Positions 35,317 through 43,172 of a stretch of 64,000 nucleotides of DNA are shown here, piece by piece. A program made the position numbers and the translations under genes. The notes beneath the pieces were generated by a model that was not told the origin of the DNA, made no database searches, and was given only the letters and a program-made list of their open reading frames with translations. The stretch lies in NCBI RefSeq assembly GCF_003347015.1, contig NZ_PNFB01000003.1:203140-267139 (forward strand), given 5' to 3'. Origin of the DNA: Brachybacterium sp. YJGR34. Its GTDB lineage: Bacteria > Actinomycetota > Actinomycetes > Actinomycetales > Dermabacteraceae. The number at the start of each line of letters is the position of its first letter. Position 1 is the first letter of the stretch.

Positions 35317-35735
35317 TCCTCAGCCTCACGGTGGCCGTCCTGGTCGCGGGCGGCGTGTATCTGCTGCTGCAGCGGAGCATGGTCCGCGCGGTCTTCGGGA
35401 TCACCCTGCTCAGCCATGCCGCGAACTTCGCCCTGCTGATCACCGGCGTGCCGGGATGGCGGGCCGAGCCCCTCACCGACGTCTCCCCGCGCGGGGAGAT
35501 GGCGGATCCGCTGCCGCAGGCCTTCGTGCTCACCGCCATCGTCATCACCATGGCGGTGACCGTGTTCATGCTGGCGCTGGCGGTCATCGGCCGCGACGAC
35601 GACCTGGGGGCCCATCCCGAGACCGGGGCGGCGCGCGACGTCGAGGGCCCTGACGCCGACGGGCACGCGGCCGCGGTGGACGACATCGCCGGGCGCACCG
35701 CCGCCGGACCCGAGACCGAGGGGCGCGACGCATGA
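35313..35735 (+). CDS. mnhC: Mrp antiporter subunit C
   Basis: A 140-residue NuoK-like subunit. Three helices at residues 1-20, 28-48 and 65-90 include FGITLLSHAANFALLITG and DPLPQAFVLTAIVITMAVT, the conserved family segments. A hydrophilic C-terminal tail of about 45 residues, rich in Asp, Ala and Gly, is longer than in Bacillus MrpC. Start and stop each overlap the neighbouring gene by ATGA. Confidence 0.95.
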   Translation: MILSLTVAVLVAGGVYLLLQRSMVRAVFGITLLSHAANFALLITGVPGWRAEPLTDVSPRGEMADPLPQAFVLTAIVITMAVTVFMLALAVIGRDDDLGAHPETGAARDVEGPDADGHAAAVDDIAGRTAAGPETEGRDA

Positions 35736-37273
35736 GCTCTTTCCTGGACGCCTCCCTGCTCCCGCTGTTCATCGCCGTGCCGATGCTGGGCTCCGCCCTG
35801 CTGGTGCTGGTGCGCCGCCGCGCCCTCGAGGTGGCTCTGCTGCTGACGGTGCCGATCCTGGTCGGCGCCGGGGCGGTGGCGCTGATGCTCGCGCATCGCA
35901 CCGAGCCGGTGCTCGCCCACGCCGTCGGCGCCTTCTCCGACCTCATCGCGATCCCCTTCGTCTCGGACCCGTTCACCGCGCTGATGCTGCTGGTGACGGC
36001 GCTGTCCACGCTCGCGGCGAGCATCTTCCTGGTGCTCACCGGCGAGTCCCGGTACCGCTTCGTGCCGCCCCTGGTGCTGCTGCTGACGGCGGGCGTCAAC
36101 GGCGCCCTGCTCACCGGCGACCTCTTCAACCTCTTCGTGTGGGTCGAGGTCATGCTGATGCCCTCCTATGCGCTGATCGCCCTGACCGGCACCTGGCGGC
36201 GGCTCGGCATCGGACGGCTGTTCGTGCTGGTCAACCTCCTGACCTCGACGCTGCTGCTGATCGGCGTGGGCTTCGTGTACGGCACCGCCGGCACGGTGAA
36301 CCTCGCGGCCCTGGCCGGCGCCGGGAGCGAGGACCCGCGGACCGCCGCGGCCCTCGCGGTGGTGCTGCTGGCGCTGGCCGTCAAGGGCGGCATGGTCCCG
36401 GTGCACTCCTGGCTGCCGCGCGCCTACCCGGCGACCTCGGCCGGGATCATGGCGCTGTTCTCCGCTCTGCACACCAAGGTCGCGCTGTACGCGATGTACC
36501 GCATCGTCGCGGTGACCTTCTCCGACGGGCTGCCGTTCATGGCGGTGCTGGCGGTGCTGGTGCTGGTGACCATCCTGGTGGGCGCCTTCTCCACCGCCGC
36601 CTCCTCCCGGGTGCGTACCGCCATGGGCCATCAGATGGTCGCGGGCGTGGGGCACATCCTGCTGGGCCTGGTGCTGTTCTCCCAGGTCTCCCTCGCCGCC
36701 GGCATCCTCTACCTGGTCCACCACGTGGTGACCATGTCCGCGCTGCTGCTGACCACCGGAGCGGTCGAGCACACCTACGGCCTGGGCCGCCTCGAGCAGC
36801 TCGGCGGGCTCGCGCGCCGCGACCCCTGGGTGATGGCCGTGCTGGCCCTGGGGCTGTTCAGCCTCGTGGGCCTGCCGCCCACCTCGGGGCTCTGGGGCAA
36901 GATCGGCCTGGTGCGCGCCTCCGCGGAGCAGCTCCTGGCCGAGCAGCCGATCCTCGGCTGGGCCGCGATCCTCGCGATCCTCGCCGCCTCGGTGGGGTCC
37001 CTGCTGGGTCTGCAGCGCCTGTGGCGGAAGATGGCCTGGGGCTCCGACCTCACCACCTACCGTCCGGACGACCCGTTGACCGGGCGCGGCCCCGCCACGC
37101 CCCTGCCCGAGGGGACCCGGGTCCCGCTGCGCCTGCTCGCCCCGGGAGGGGCGATGCTCGCGGTCTCGGTCGCGATGTTCGTCGGCATCGGGGCGGTCCT
37201 GCCGCTCACCGAGGCGGCGGCCGCGGGCCTGCTGGACGTCCCCGCCTACGTGGAAGCGGTGAGCTCCGCATGA
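35732..37273 (+). CDS. mnhD: Mrp antiporter subunit D
   Basis: A 513-residue NuoM/N-like antiporter subunit with about fourteen helices. NLFVWVEVMLMPSYALIA near 130 carries the conserved helix-5 glutamate, AVKGGMVPVHSWLPRAYP near 218 the key lysine and the broken helix, and FSLVGLPPTSGLWGKIGLV near 372 the C-terminal motif. With MnhA it is thought to form the proton and cation path. Both ends overlap neighbours by 4 bases. Confidence 0.96.
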   Translation: MSSFLDASLLPLFIAVPMLGSALLVLVRRRALEVALLLTVPILVGAGAVALMLAHRTEPVLAHAVGAFSDLIAIPFVSDPFTALMLLVTALSTLAASIFLVLTGESRYRFVPPLVLLLTAGVNGALLTGDLFNLFVWVEVMLMPSYALIALTGTWRRLGIGRLFVLVNLLTSTLLLIGVGFVYGTAGTVNLAALAGAGSEDPRTAAALAVVLLALAVKGGMVPVHSWLPRAYPATSAGIMALFSALHTKVALYAMYRIVAVTFSDGLPFMAVLAVLVLVTILVGAFSTAASSRVRTAMGHQMVAGVGHILLGLVLFSQVSLAAGILYLVHHVVTMSALLLTTGAVEHTYGLGRLEQLGGLARRDPWVMAVLALGLFSLVGLPPTSGLWGKIGLVRASAEQLLAEQPILGWAAILAILAASVGSLLGLQRLWRKMAWGSDLTTYRPDDPLTGRGPATPLPEGTRVPLRLLAPGGAMLAVSVAMFVGIGAVLPLTEAAAAGLLDVPAYVEAVSSA

Positions 37274-37755
37274 TGCGCCTGTGGTACGCCCTGAGCTACG
37301 CCCTCTGGATCCTCCGCGAGATCATCGCCGGATCGATCGAGGTGGCGCGGACGACCTACTCGCCGGGCACCCGCACCTCCCCGGCGATCGTCGAGTACCC
37401 GCTGCGGGCGGAGACCGACGTCGAGATCGTCGCGATGGCGTCCTCGATCACCATCACGCCCGGCACCCTCGTGCTCGGCACCTCGCACGGGACGCTCCAG
37501 CAGCGGCCCAGCCTGTTCGTCCACGCCCTCTTCGCGAGCTCCCGCGAGCAGGTCCTCGCCGATCTCACCGAGATGGAGGACCGCCTGCTGCGCGCCGTCC
37601 GCGGCCGCGGCGGGGCCGCGGCGATCCCGGCCACGCGCCGCGGCGGCATGGACCTGGAGTACCGGGATGGTCGTGCCCTGCGCCGCTCCGACGAGGTCGG
37701 CAACACCGAGGGGCGCGAGGCCGCCGAGGCCCGCGCCGCGGAGGAGGAACGATGA
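37270..37755 (+). CDS. mnhE: Mrp antiporter subunit E
   Basis: A 161-residue MrpE-family subunit. Its N-terminus, MMRLWYALSYALWILREIIA, leads to a soluble part with ETDVEIVAMASSITITPGT and TLVLGTSHGTL, the family core near residues 48-75. It has fewer N-terminal helices than Bacillus MrpE, and carries a charged C-terminal tail ending in a run of Glu, Ala and Arg. It overlaps mnhD and mnhF by 4 bases each. Confidence 0.93.
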   Translation: MMRLWYALSYALWILREIIAGSIEVARTTYSPGTRTSPAIVEYPLRAETDVEIVAMASSITITPGTLVLGTSHGTLQQRPSLFVHALFASSREQVLADLTEMEDRLLRAVRGRGGAAAIPATRRGGMDLEYRDGRALRRSDEVGNTEGREAAEARAAEEER

Positions 37756-38012
37756 CCGTCGTCCTGTGGCTGACCCTGGCCATGCTCGCCGCGGCGGTGC
37801 TGGTGGGGCTGGTCCGCATCGCCACCGCCCCGGACCCCGCCAGCCGCGCCGTCGTCGGCGACCTGGCCTACTTCTCCGCGATCGGGGTGATCGTGCTGCT
37901 GGGCCTGGTCAACGACTCCGCGGCGGCGGTCGACGCCGCGCTGCTCGCCGCCTTCCTGGGCATCCTCGCCACAGTCGCCCTCGCTCGCATTCTCACCAGG
38001 GGGCGCCGATGA
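37752..38012 (+). CDS. mnhF: Mrp antiporter subunit F
   Basis: An 86-residue three-helix subunit of the MrpF family. RIATAPDPASRAVVGDLAYF near 22-41 holds the conserved Asp-Pro and Arg residues between helices 1 and 2, and AAFLGILATVALAR forms helix 3. It is about the standard length. It overlaps mnhE and mnhG by ATGA. Confidence 0.94.
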   Translation: MTVVLWLTLAMLAAAVLVGLVRIATAPDPASRAVVGDLAYFSAIGVIVLLGLVNDSAAAVDAALLAAFLGILATVALARILTRGRR

Positions 38013-38404
38013 CCGCCGTGCTCGACCTCGCCCTGAACGTCCTCATCGCCGTGCTGCTGCTCGGCGGCGCGTTCTGGATCCTCACCGCCGCGCTGTCGAT
38101 GTTCCACGTCCGCGACGCCGTCAGCCGCATCAACGTCTTCTCGCCCGCGACGGGCCTGGGGCTGCCCATGATCGTGGTGGGCGCCTTCCTGCAGCACACC
38201 CGGGTGACGGGCTTCGAGCCCGGGGTGCTGGTCAAGACCCTCCTGACCGTGGTCGCACTGATCATCGTCTCCTCGGTGGCCTCGAACGTGCTCTCCCGGG
38301 CCGCGTATCTCTCCGGATCGGAGATCGACCCCCGCACCGCCCCGCAGGATCTCTCCCGCGCGCCGGGGGAGGGGGAGCAGGAGCCCCATCGCGGAGATCG
38401 CTGA
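38009..38404 (+). CDS. mnhG: Mrp antiporter subunit G
   Basis: A 131-residue MrpG/MnhG-family subunit. Three helices are visible; FHVRDAVSRINVFSPATGLG near 32-50 corresponds to the conserved (F/Y)xRxHA-type loop, and LVKTLLTVVALIIVSSVASN is helix 3, followed by a hydrophilic tail of about 35 residues. It is the last gene of the operon, which therefore encodes all seven Mrp functions. Confidence 0.94.
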   Translation: MTAVLDLALNVLIAVLLLGGAFWILTAALSMFHVRDAVSRINVFSPATGLGLPMIVVGAFLQHTRVTGFEPGVLVKTLLTVVALIIVSSVASNVLSRAAYLSGSEIDPRTAPQDLSRAPGEGEQEPHRGDR

Positions 38405-38455
38405 CCGCTGAGGGAAGGAGCCCCGGCGGCTGCGTCGGCCCTCTAGTCTGGGCGC

Positions 38456-40525
38456 ATGGTGACGACGCTCCCGTACGGTTCCTGGCCCTCCCCGATCACC
38501 GCGGCGCAGCTCGCGACGGGCGGCACCCGCCTGGGCGGTGCGCGCCTCGTGGGCGACGCCGTGTGGTGGCAGGAGGGCATCGCGACCGAGGGCGGGCGGC
38601 AGGCGATCATGCGCTCCGCCGGTCCGGTGGGGCTGCCCGCTCCCGGGTCCGCCGCCGAGGAGTCGGCCGAGCCGGTCACCGTCCTGCCCGCACCCTTCAA
38701 CGCCCGCTCCCGCGTCCACGAGTACGGCGGCGCGAGCTGGACCGCGGTGCCCGGCAGCGGTCCGTCGCCCCTGATCGTCTTCGTGAACTTCGAGGACCAG
38801 CGCGTGTACAGCCTCCGCGAGGGGGAGGAGCCGCGCCCGCTGACCCCTGTCGGCCCCGAGGTCGCCTCCGCCCAGGGGCCCTCGCTGCGCTGGGCGGAGC
38901 CCACGGCCGTCACGCCGCCGGGCGGCGAGGTCGAGGTGTGGTGGGTCTGCGAGGACCACACCGTCGACCCCGCCGGCGCCGCGGGCCCCTCGGCCCCGGC
39001 CATCGAGCGCTCCGTCGTCGCGGTGCCGCTGGACGGCTCCGCGGCCGAGGACCCGACCGCCCTGCGCCGCGTCACCCCCGCCTCCCGCTTCGTCGCGGGG
39101 GCGCGCCCCAGCCCCGACGGCAGCCGCGTGGCGTGGATCAGCTGGGAGCACCCGCAGATGCCCTGGGACGGCACGCAGCTGCACGTCGCACCGCTGATCG
39201 CCGGTCGGGCGGGGGAGGGCGAGACCGTCGCCGGCGGCGAGGACGTCTCCGTGCTGCAGCCGGAATGGCTCGACGACGAGCACCTGATGTTCGTCTCCGA
39301 CGCCTCCGGCTGGTGGAATCCCTGGGTCTGGTCCGCCGACGGCGACACCCGCCAGGTCCTCGAGCTCGATCAGGAGTTCGCCGGCGCGCTGTGGGCGCTG
39401 GGGACCACCTGGTACCAGGTGCTCGACGCCCGCACCGCGCTCGTCCGGCACGGCCGCGCCGCGACCTCGCTGAGCCTGCTGCGGATCGACACCGGCGAGC
39501 TCACCGCGCTCGAGTGCCCGCTCACCCAGATCGCCACGGCACAGCGCCGGGACGACGGCCTGCTGCTCCTGGCCGGCGCCTCGCCCACCCAGTTCGCCGC
39601 CCTGTACACCGCCCGTCTCGACCTCGACGGCGCCCCGGCGCTGTCGCAGCCGTCGGTGCTGCGCTCCTCCCGCACCGACGCCCCCGATCCCGGGGTGCTG
39701 CCCGTCGGCGAGCCGATCGAGGTCCCGCTGCCGGACGGCGGCGTGGTCCACGCGATCCTCCACCGGCCGCACCAGGAGGGGATCGCCGGACGCGAGGGCG
39801 ACCTGCCGCCGGTCATCGCCCAGGTCCACGGCGGTCCCACCAGTCACGTCCCTCCGGTCCTGTCGCTGCCGGTGGCCTACTACACCTCCCGAGGACTGGG
39901 GGTGGTGGTCGTGAACTACGGCGGCTCCACGGGCTACGGCCGCACCTACCGCAACCGTCTGCGCGGCCAGTGGGGTGTGGTCGACGTGCAGGACACGGTC
40001 GCGGTGATGGAGCACCTGGTCGCCCAAGGGCTCGCCGACGGGAACCGGCTCGCGATCGAGGGCGGCAGCGCCGGCGGCTGGACCACGCTGGCCTGCCTGA
40101 CCCGGACCGACACCTTCGCCGCGGGCGTCTCCAGCTTCGGCGTCGCCGAGCTCGAGCGGTTCCGCGCGGACACCCATGACTTCGAGTCCCGGTACATCGA
40201 CGGGCTGGTGGGCCCGTATCCGGAGCGGCGCGACCTCTACGTGGAGCGGGCGCCGCTCAGCCACGTCGACGAGCTCGAGGTGCCGGTGCTGCTGCTCCAG
40301 GGCGAGGAGGACCGCATCGTCCCGCCCAGCCAGTCCGAGCTGTTCCGCGACGCGCTCGCCGCGAAGGGCATCCCCCACGCCTATCTGCTGTTCGCGGGGG
40401 AGCAGCACGGGTTCCGCCAGGCCTCGACCATCATCCGCGCCACCGAGGCGGCGCTGTCCTTCTACGGGCAGGTGCTCGGCTTCAGCCCGGCCTGCGTCCC
40501 GGTGCTGGAGCTGGAGCGCGGCTGA
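38456..40525 (+). CDS. S9-family prolyl oligopeptidase-like peptidase
   Basis: A 689-residue serine peptidase or acyl-aminoacyl peptidase of family S9. Residues about 1-420 form the beta-propeller cap (repeated WSADG/SPDG-type blades such as ARPSPDGSRVAWISWEHP). The C-terminal alpha/beta hydrolase domain carries the triad Ser538 in GGSAGG, Asp619 in QGEEDRIV and His651 in GEQHGF. There is no signal peptide, so it acts in the cytoplasm, probably on short peptides. TAGTCT at 38444-38449 lies 6 nt before the ATG, a leaderless start. The serine hydrolase gene follows 13 bases later. Confidence 0.94.
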   Translation: MVTTLPYGSWPSPITAAQLATGGTRLGGARLVGDAVWWQEGIATEGGRQAIMRSAGPVGLPAPGSAAEESAEPVTVLPAPFNARSRVHEYGGASWTAVPGSGPSPLIVFVNFEDQRVYSLREGEEPRPLTPVGPEVASAQGPSLRWAEPTAVTPPGGEVEVWWVCEDHTVDPAGAAGPSAPAIERSVVAVPLDGSAAEDPTALRRVTPASRFVAGARPSPDGSRVAWISWEHPQMPWDGTQLHVAPLIAGRAGEGETVAGGEDVSVLQPEWLDDEHLMFVSDASGWWNPWVWSADGDTRQVLELDQEFAGALWALGTTWYQVLDARTALVRHGRAATSLSLLRIDTGELTALECPLTQIATAQRRDDGLLLLAGASPTQFAALYTARLDLDGAPALSQPSVLRSSRTDAPDPGVLPVGEPIEVPLPDGGVVHAILHRPHQEGIAGREGDLPPVIAQVHGGPTSHVPPVLSLPVAYYTSRGLGVVVVNYGGSTGYGRTYRNRLRGQWGVVDVQDTVAVMEHLVAQGLADGNRLAIEGGSAGGWTTLACLTRTDTFAAGVSSFGVAELERFRADTHDFESRYIDGLVGPYPERRDLYVERAPLSHVDELEVPVLLLQGEEDRIVPPSQSELFRDALAAKGIPHAYLLFAGEQHGFRQASTIIRATEAALSFYGQVLGFSPACVPVLELERG

Positions 40526-40538
40526 GGCCGCGCCCGTC

Positions 40539-41762
40539 ATGGCCCCGTCCCCGGAGCTCCGTCCCTCCGCCGCCGCGCCGTGGGCCCGGCGCCCGCCGTC
40601 GGCGCCCCTGCAGCGGGCGGCGCCGGGCGCCGTCGGCCTCGACGCCGACGAGCTCGCCCGGATCCCTGCCATCCTCCGGGAGGGTCTGGAGCACCAGCCG
40701 CCGCGCTTCGCCGGGGCGAGCGTGCTGGTGGCCTCGCGCGGGGCGGTCGTCCTCGAGCACGCGGAGGGCTGGGCGGTGGGCTGGCAGGACGCCGCGACCC
40801 CGCTGCCCGCGGGGCAGCGGGTCCCCGCCCGCACGGACACCCTCTACGACATCGCCTCGCTGACGAAGATCGTCACCGCCGTCGCGGTCCTGCAGCTCGT
40901 CGAACAGGGGGTGCTGGGGCTCGAGGACCCCGTGGCCCGGCATCTGCCGCGCTTCGCGACGGGCGGGAAGGAGCAGGTCACCGTCGCACACCTGCTCACC
41001 CACGTCAGCGGCCTCCCCGCCCTGATCGACCTCGGCGCCGTGGGGCCGGATCCCGCGGCGCAGCGGGAGGCGGTGCTGACCGCCGCACCGAGCACGGGCC
41101 CCGGCGAGTCCTACGTGTACAGCGACCTGGGGCCGATCACGCTGGGATGGCTGGTCGAGGAGCTCACGGGTCAGCGGCTGGATGGTCACGTGCGCGAGCA
41201 CATCACCGGACCGCTCGGCATGGGCGAGACGATGTTCCGCCCGCCCGCCGCGCTGCGTCCCCGCATCGCCGCCACCGAGTTCTCCGCGGCCGACGGGGAG
41301 ATCCTGCGCGGGCGCGTCCACGACGAGAACGCCGCCGCCCTCGGGGGCGTCGCCGGGCACGCCGGGCTGTTCTCCACCGCCGGCGACCTCGCGATCCTGG
41401 GACAGATGCTGCTGGGCGGCGGGCAGCACGGCGAGGCGCGGATCCTGCGGCCGGCGACGGTGGAGGCGATGTTCACCGACCGCATCGCGGCGATCACCGG
41501 GCCGGGCGGGGCGCGGCGCGGCCTCGGCCCCGAGCTGGAGGCGCCGCGCTACCACGGCGGGCTCACGAGTCCCTGGTCCGGCGTGCACACCGGCTTCACC
41601 GGCACCTCGATGGTCATCGACCCGCTCAGCGACACGATCGTGGTGCTGCTGACCAACGCCGTCCACCCCGCCCGCGAGCGGGCCGGGGCGATGGCGACCC
41701 GGCGGGAGGTCTCCAGCTGCGTCGCCCGCGCAGCGGGCCAGGGGGCGGGTCGGGACGGCTGA
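40539..41762 (+). CDS. Beta-lactamase-fold serine hydrolase (class C-like)
   Basis: A 407-residue member of the serine beta-lactamase-like/penicillin-binding family. SLTK near 108 is the SxxK nucleophile motif, YSDLG near 190 replaces the usual YxN (Asp for Asn), and HTGFTG near 350 takes the KTG position. No signal peptide or lipobox is visible, so it is more likely a cytoplasmic esterase or D-aminopeptidase-like enzyme than a resistance lactamase. It lies 13 bases after the S9 peptidase and is probably co-transcribed. Confidence 0.9.
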   Translation: MAPSPELRPSAAAPWARRPPSAPLQRAAPGAVGLDADELARIPAILREGLEHQPPRFAGASVLVASRGAVVLEHAEGWAVGWQDAATPLPAGQRVPARTDTLYDIASLTKIVTAVAVLQLVEQGVLGLEDPVARHLPRFATGGKEQVTVAHLLTHVSGLPALIDLGAVGPDPAAQREAVLTAAPSTGPGESYVYSDLGPITLGWLVEELTGQRLDGHVREHITGPLGMGETMFRPPAALRPRIAATEFSAADGEILRGRVHDENAAALGGVAGHAGLFSTAGDLAILGQMLLGGGQHGEARILRPATVEAMFTDRIAAITGPGGARRGLGPELEAPRYHGGLTSPWSGVHTGFTGTSMVIDPLSDTIVVLLTNAVHPARERAGAMATRREVSSCVARAAGQGAGRDG

Positions 41763-41765
41763 GCC

Positions 41766-42254
41766 TCAGCCCTCGGCGGCCAGAGCCTCCTCGACGTCGC
41801 CGGCGACGTCGGCCGGCTCGACGCTCGGGGCGTAGCGGCGCAGCACGGTGCCGTCCCGGCCCAGCAGGAACTTCCCGAAGTTCCACTCGATCTCGCCGGC
41901 GGGGACGTCCCCGTGCGCCCCGGTCAGCCAGCGGTAGAGCGGATGCGCCCCCTCGCCGTTGACGTCGATCTTCGCGAACATCGGGAAGGTGACGCCGTAG
42001 GTGACCTCGCAGAACTCGGCGATTTCCGCCGCGGTCCCGGGCTCCTGGTGCATGAACTGGTCGCAGGGGAAGCCCAGCACCGTCAGGCCCTGGTCCCGGT
42101 AGCGCTCGTGCAGCTCCTGCAGCCCGGCGTACTGCGGCGTCAGGCCGCACCGGCTGGCGGTGTTGACCACGAGCACCACGGCGCCGAGGTGCTCGGCGAG
42201 CGGCTGCTCGGTGCCGGAGAGGGTGGTGGCGGTGAAGTCGGCGAGAGTCGTCAT
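41766..42254 (-). CDS. Glutathione peroxidase-family protein
   Basis: A 162-residue thiol peroxidase of the glutathione peroxidase family. The peroxidatic Cys36 is in NTASRCGLTPQY, and the GFPCDQF segment holds the catalytic Gln and a second cysteine as in thioredoxin-dependent members. WNFGKFLLGRDG supplies the catalytic Trp and Asn. It probably reduces hydroperoxides with thioredoxin or mycothiol-linked donors. MTTLAD is chosen as start: CACACT, a degenerate -10, lies 6 nt upstream. Confidence 0.94.
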   Translation of the reverse strand: MTTLADFTATTLSGTEQPLAEHLGAVVLVVNTASRCGLTPQYAGLQELHERYRDQGLTVLGFPCDQFMHQEPGTAAEIAEFCEVTYGVTFPMFAKIDVNGEGAHPLYRWLTGAHGDVPAGEIEWNFGKFLLGRDGTVLRRYAPSVEPADVAGDVEEALAAEG

Positions 42255-42324
42255 CCGCCCAGTGTGGGCCATGCGTCGGGAGCGTCGCTCCTGGCGCCGC
42301 CGGCGGCGTTGATAGCGTGTTCCG

Positions 42325-42927
42325 ATGGACCACGTCTCGCCGTTCGATCAGCTCGTCGACGTCGATCAGGCCGTCGACTACGCCGAGAATCTGCTCACCG
42401 GTCGCACCGTCCGCCTGCGTGCTCTGCGGCAGGACGACCTGCTCTCCCTCGAGCAGTGGTGGTTCGACCCCGCGGTCGTGGTGCTCCAGAACTCGACGGT
42501 GCAGCCCTGGCCCGCCGGAGGCGTCTCGGACCTGTTCACCCAGTGGAGCGCCAATCGCACGCCCGATGCCGTCGGGTTCAGCATCGAGCACCGGGAGACG
42601 GGCGAGTTCATCGGCCACGTCACCCTCTTCGGCCGCGACTCCGTCAACCAGACGGCCACCCTGGCGATCATCCTCGGCCCCGCGTTCCAGGGCCACGGGC
42701 ACGGCTCCGACGCGCTGCGCGTGATGGTCGGCTACGGCTTCCTCCAGCTGGGACTGCACCGCATCGAGCTGCACACCTGGGCGTTCAACACCCGCGGCAT
42801 CGCCGCCTACCGCAAGGCCGGGTTCGTCGAGGAGGGTCGGCGCCGCGACGCCGTGCTCTTCAACGGCCGTCGCCACGACGAGGTCATCATGTCGATCCTG
42901 AGGAGCGAGTGGTCCGGGGACCGCTGA
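42325..42927 (+). CDS. GNAT acetyltransferase (RimJ/RimL type)
   Basis: A 200-residue acetyltransferase. TVRLRALRQDDLLSLEQWWF near 35 is the N-terminal RimL-like start, AIILGPAFQGHGHGSDALRV near 113 has the acetyl-CoA pyrophosphate loop, and LHTWAFNTRGIAAYRKAGF near 155 the C-terminal motif. It acetylates protein N-termini or small amines; the target is unknown. TAGCGT at 42313-42318 lies 6 nt upstream of the ATG. Confidence 0.92.
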   Translation: MDHVSPFDQLVDVDQAVDYAENLLTGRTVRLRALRQDDLLSLEQWWFDPAVVVLQNSTVQPWPAGGVSDLFTQWSANRTPDAVGFSIEHRETGEFIGHVTLFGRDSVNQTATLAIILGPAFQGHGHGSDALRVMVGYGFLQLGLHRIELHTWAFNTRGIAAYRKAGFVEEGRRRDAVLFNGRRHDEVIMSILRSEWSGDR

Positions 42928-42959
42928 CGGCGCGCGCATTGTTCCTCCCCACCGCTGGG

Positions 42960-43020
42960 TTTTCCACACATGAGGGTGGGCGGAATTCCGTCTTTCCTCC
43001 ACAGAGGAGGGTTGTCCACC
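42960..43020 (+). promoter_or_regulatory. Two DnaA-box-like sites upstream of the HNH gene
   Basis: TTTTCCACA (42960-42968) and TTGTCCACC (43012-43020) each match the actinobacterial DnaA box TTGTCCACA at 8 of 9 positions, in the same orientation, in a locally AT-richer gap between the acetyltransferase and HNH genes. Two sites are far fewer than in an origin, so regulation or chance is more likely. The rest of this 245-base gap shows no gene. Confidence 0.3.
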
Positions 43021-43172
43021 GCTCCGGCGAGTGGATGGGCGGGTGTCCTGGCGCGTCGAAGCGCCTTCTGACCTGGTGGCCCGTAGGGCGAGGGCGGCGT
43101 CGCGAGGGGTGCGGGATGTCGACGGCCCGAGGGGGTGTTTCGCCTGTCGGGGGTGCCGGGGATGATGTGTCC

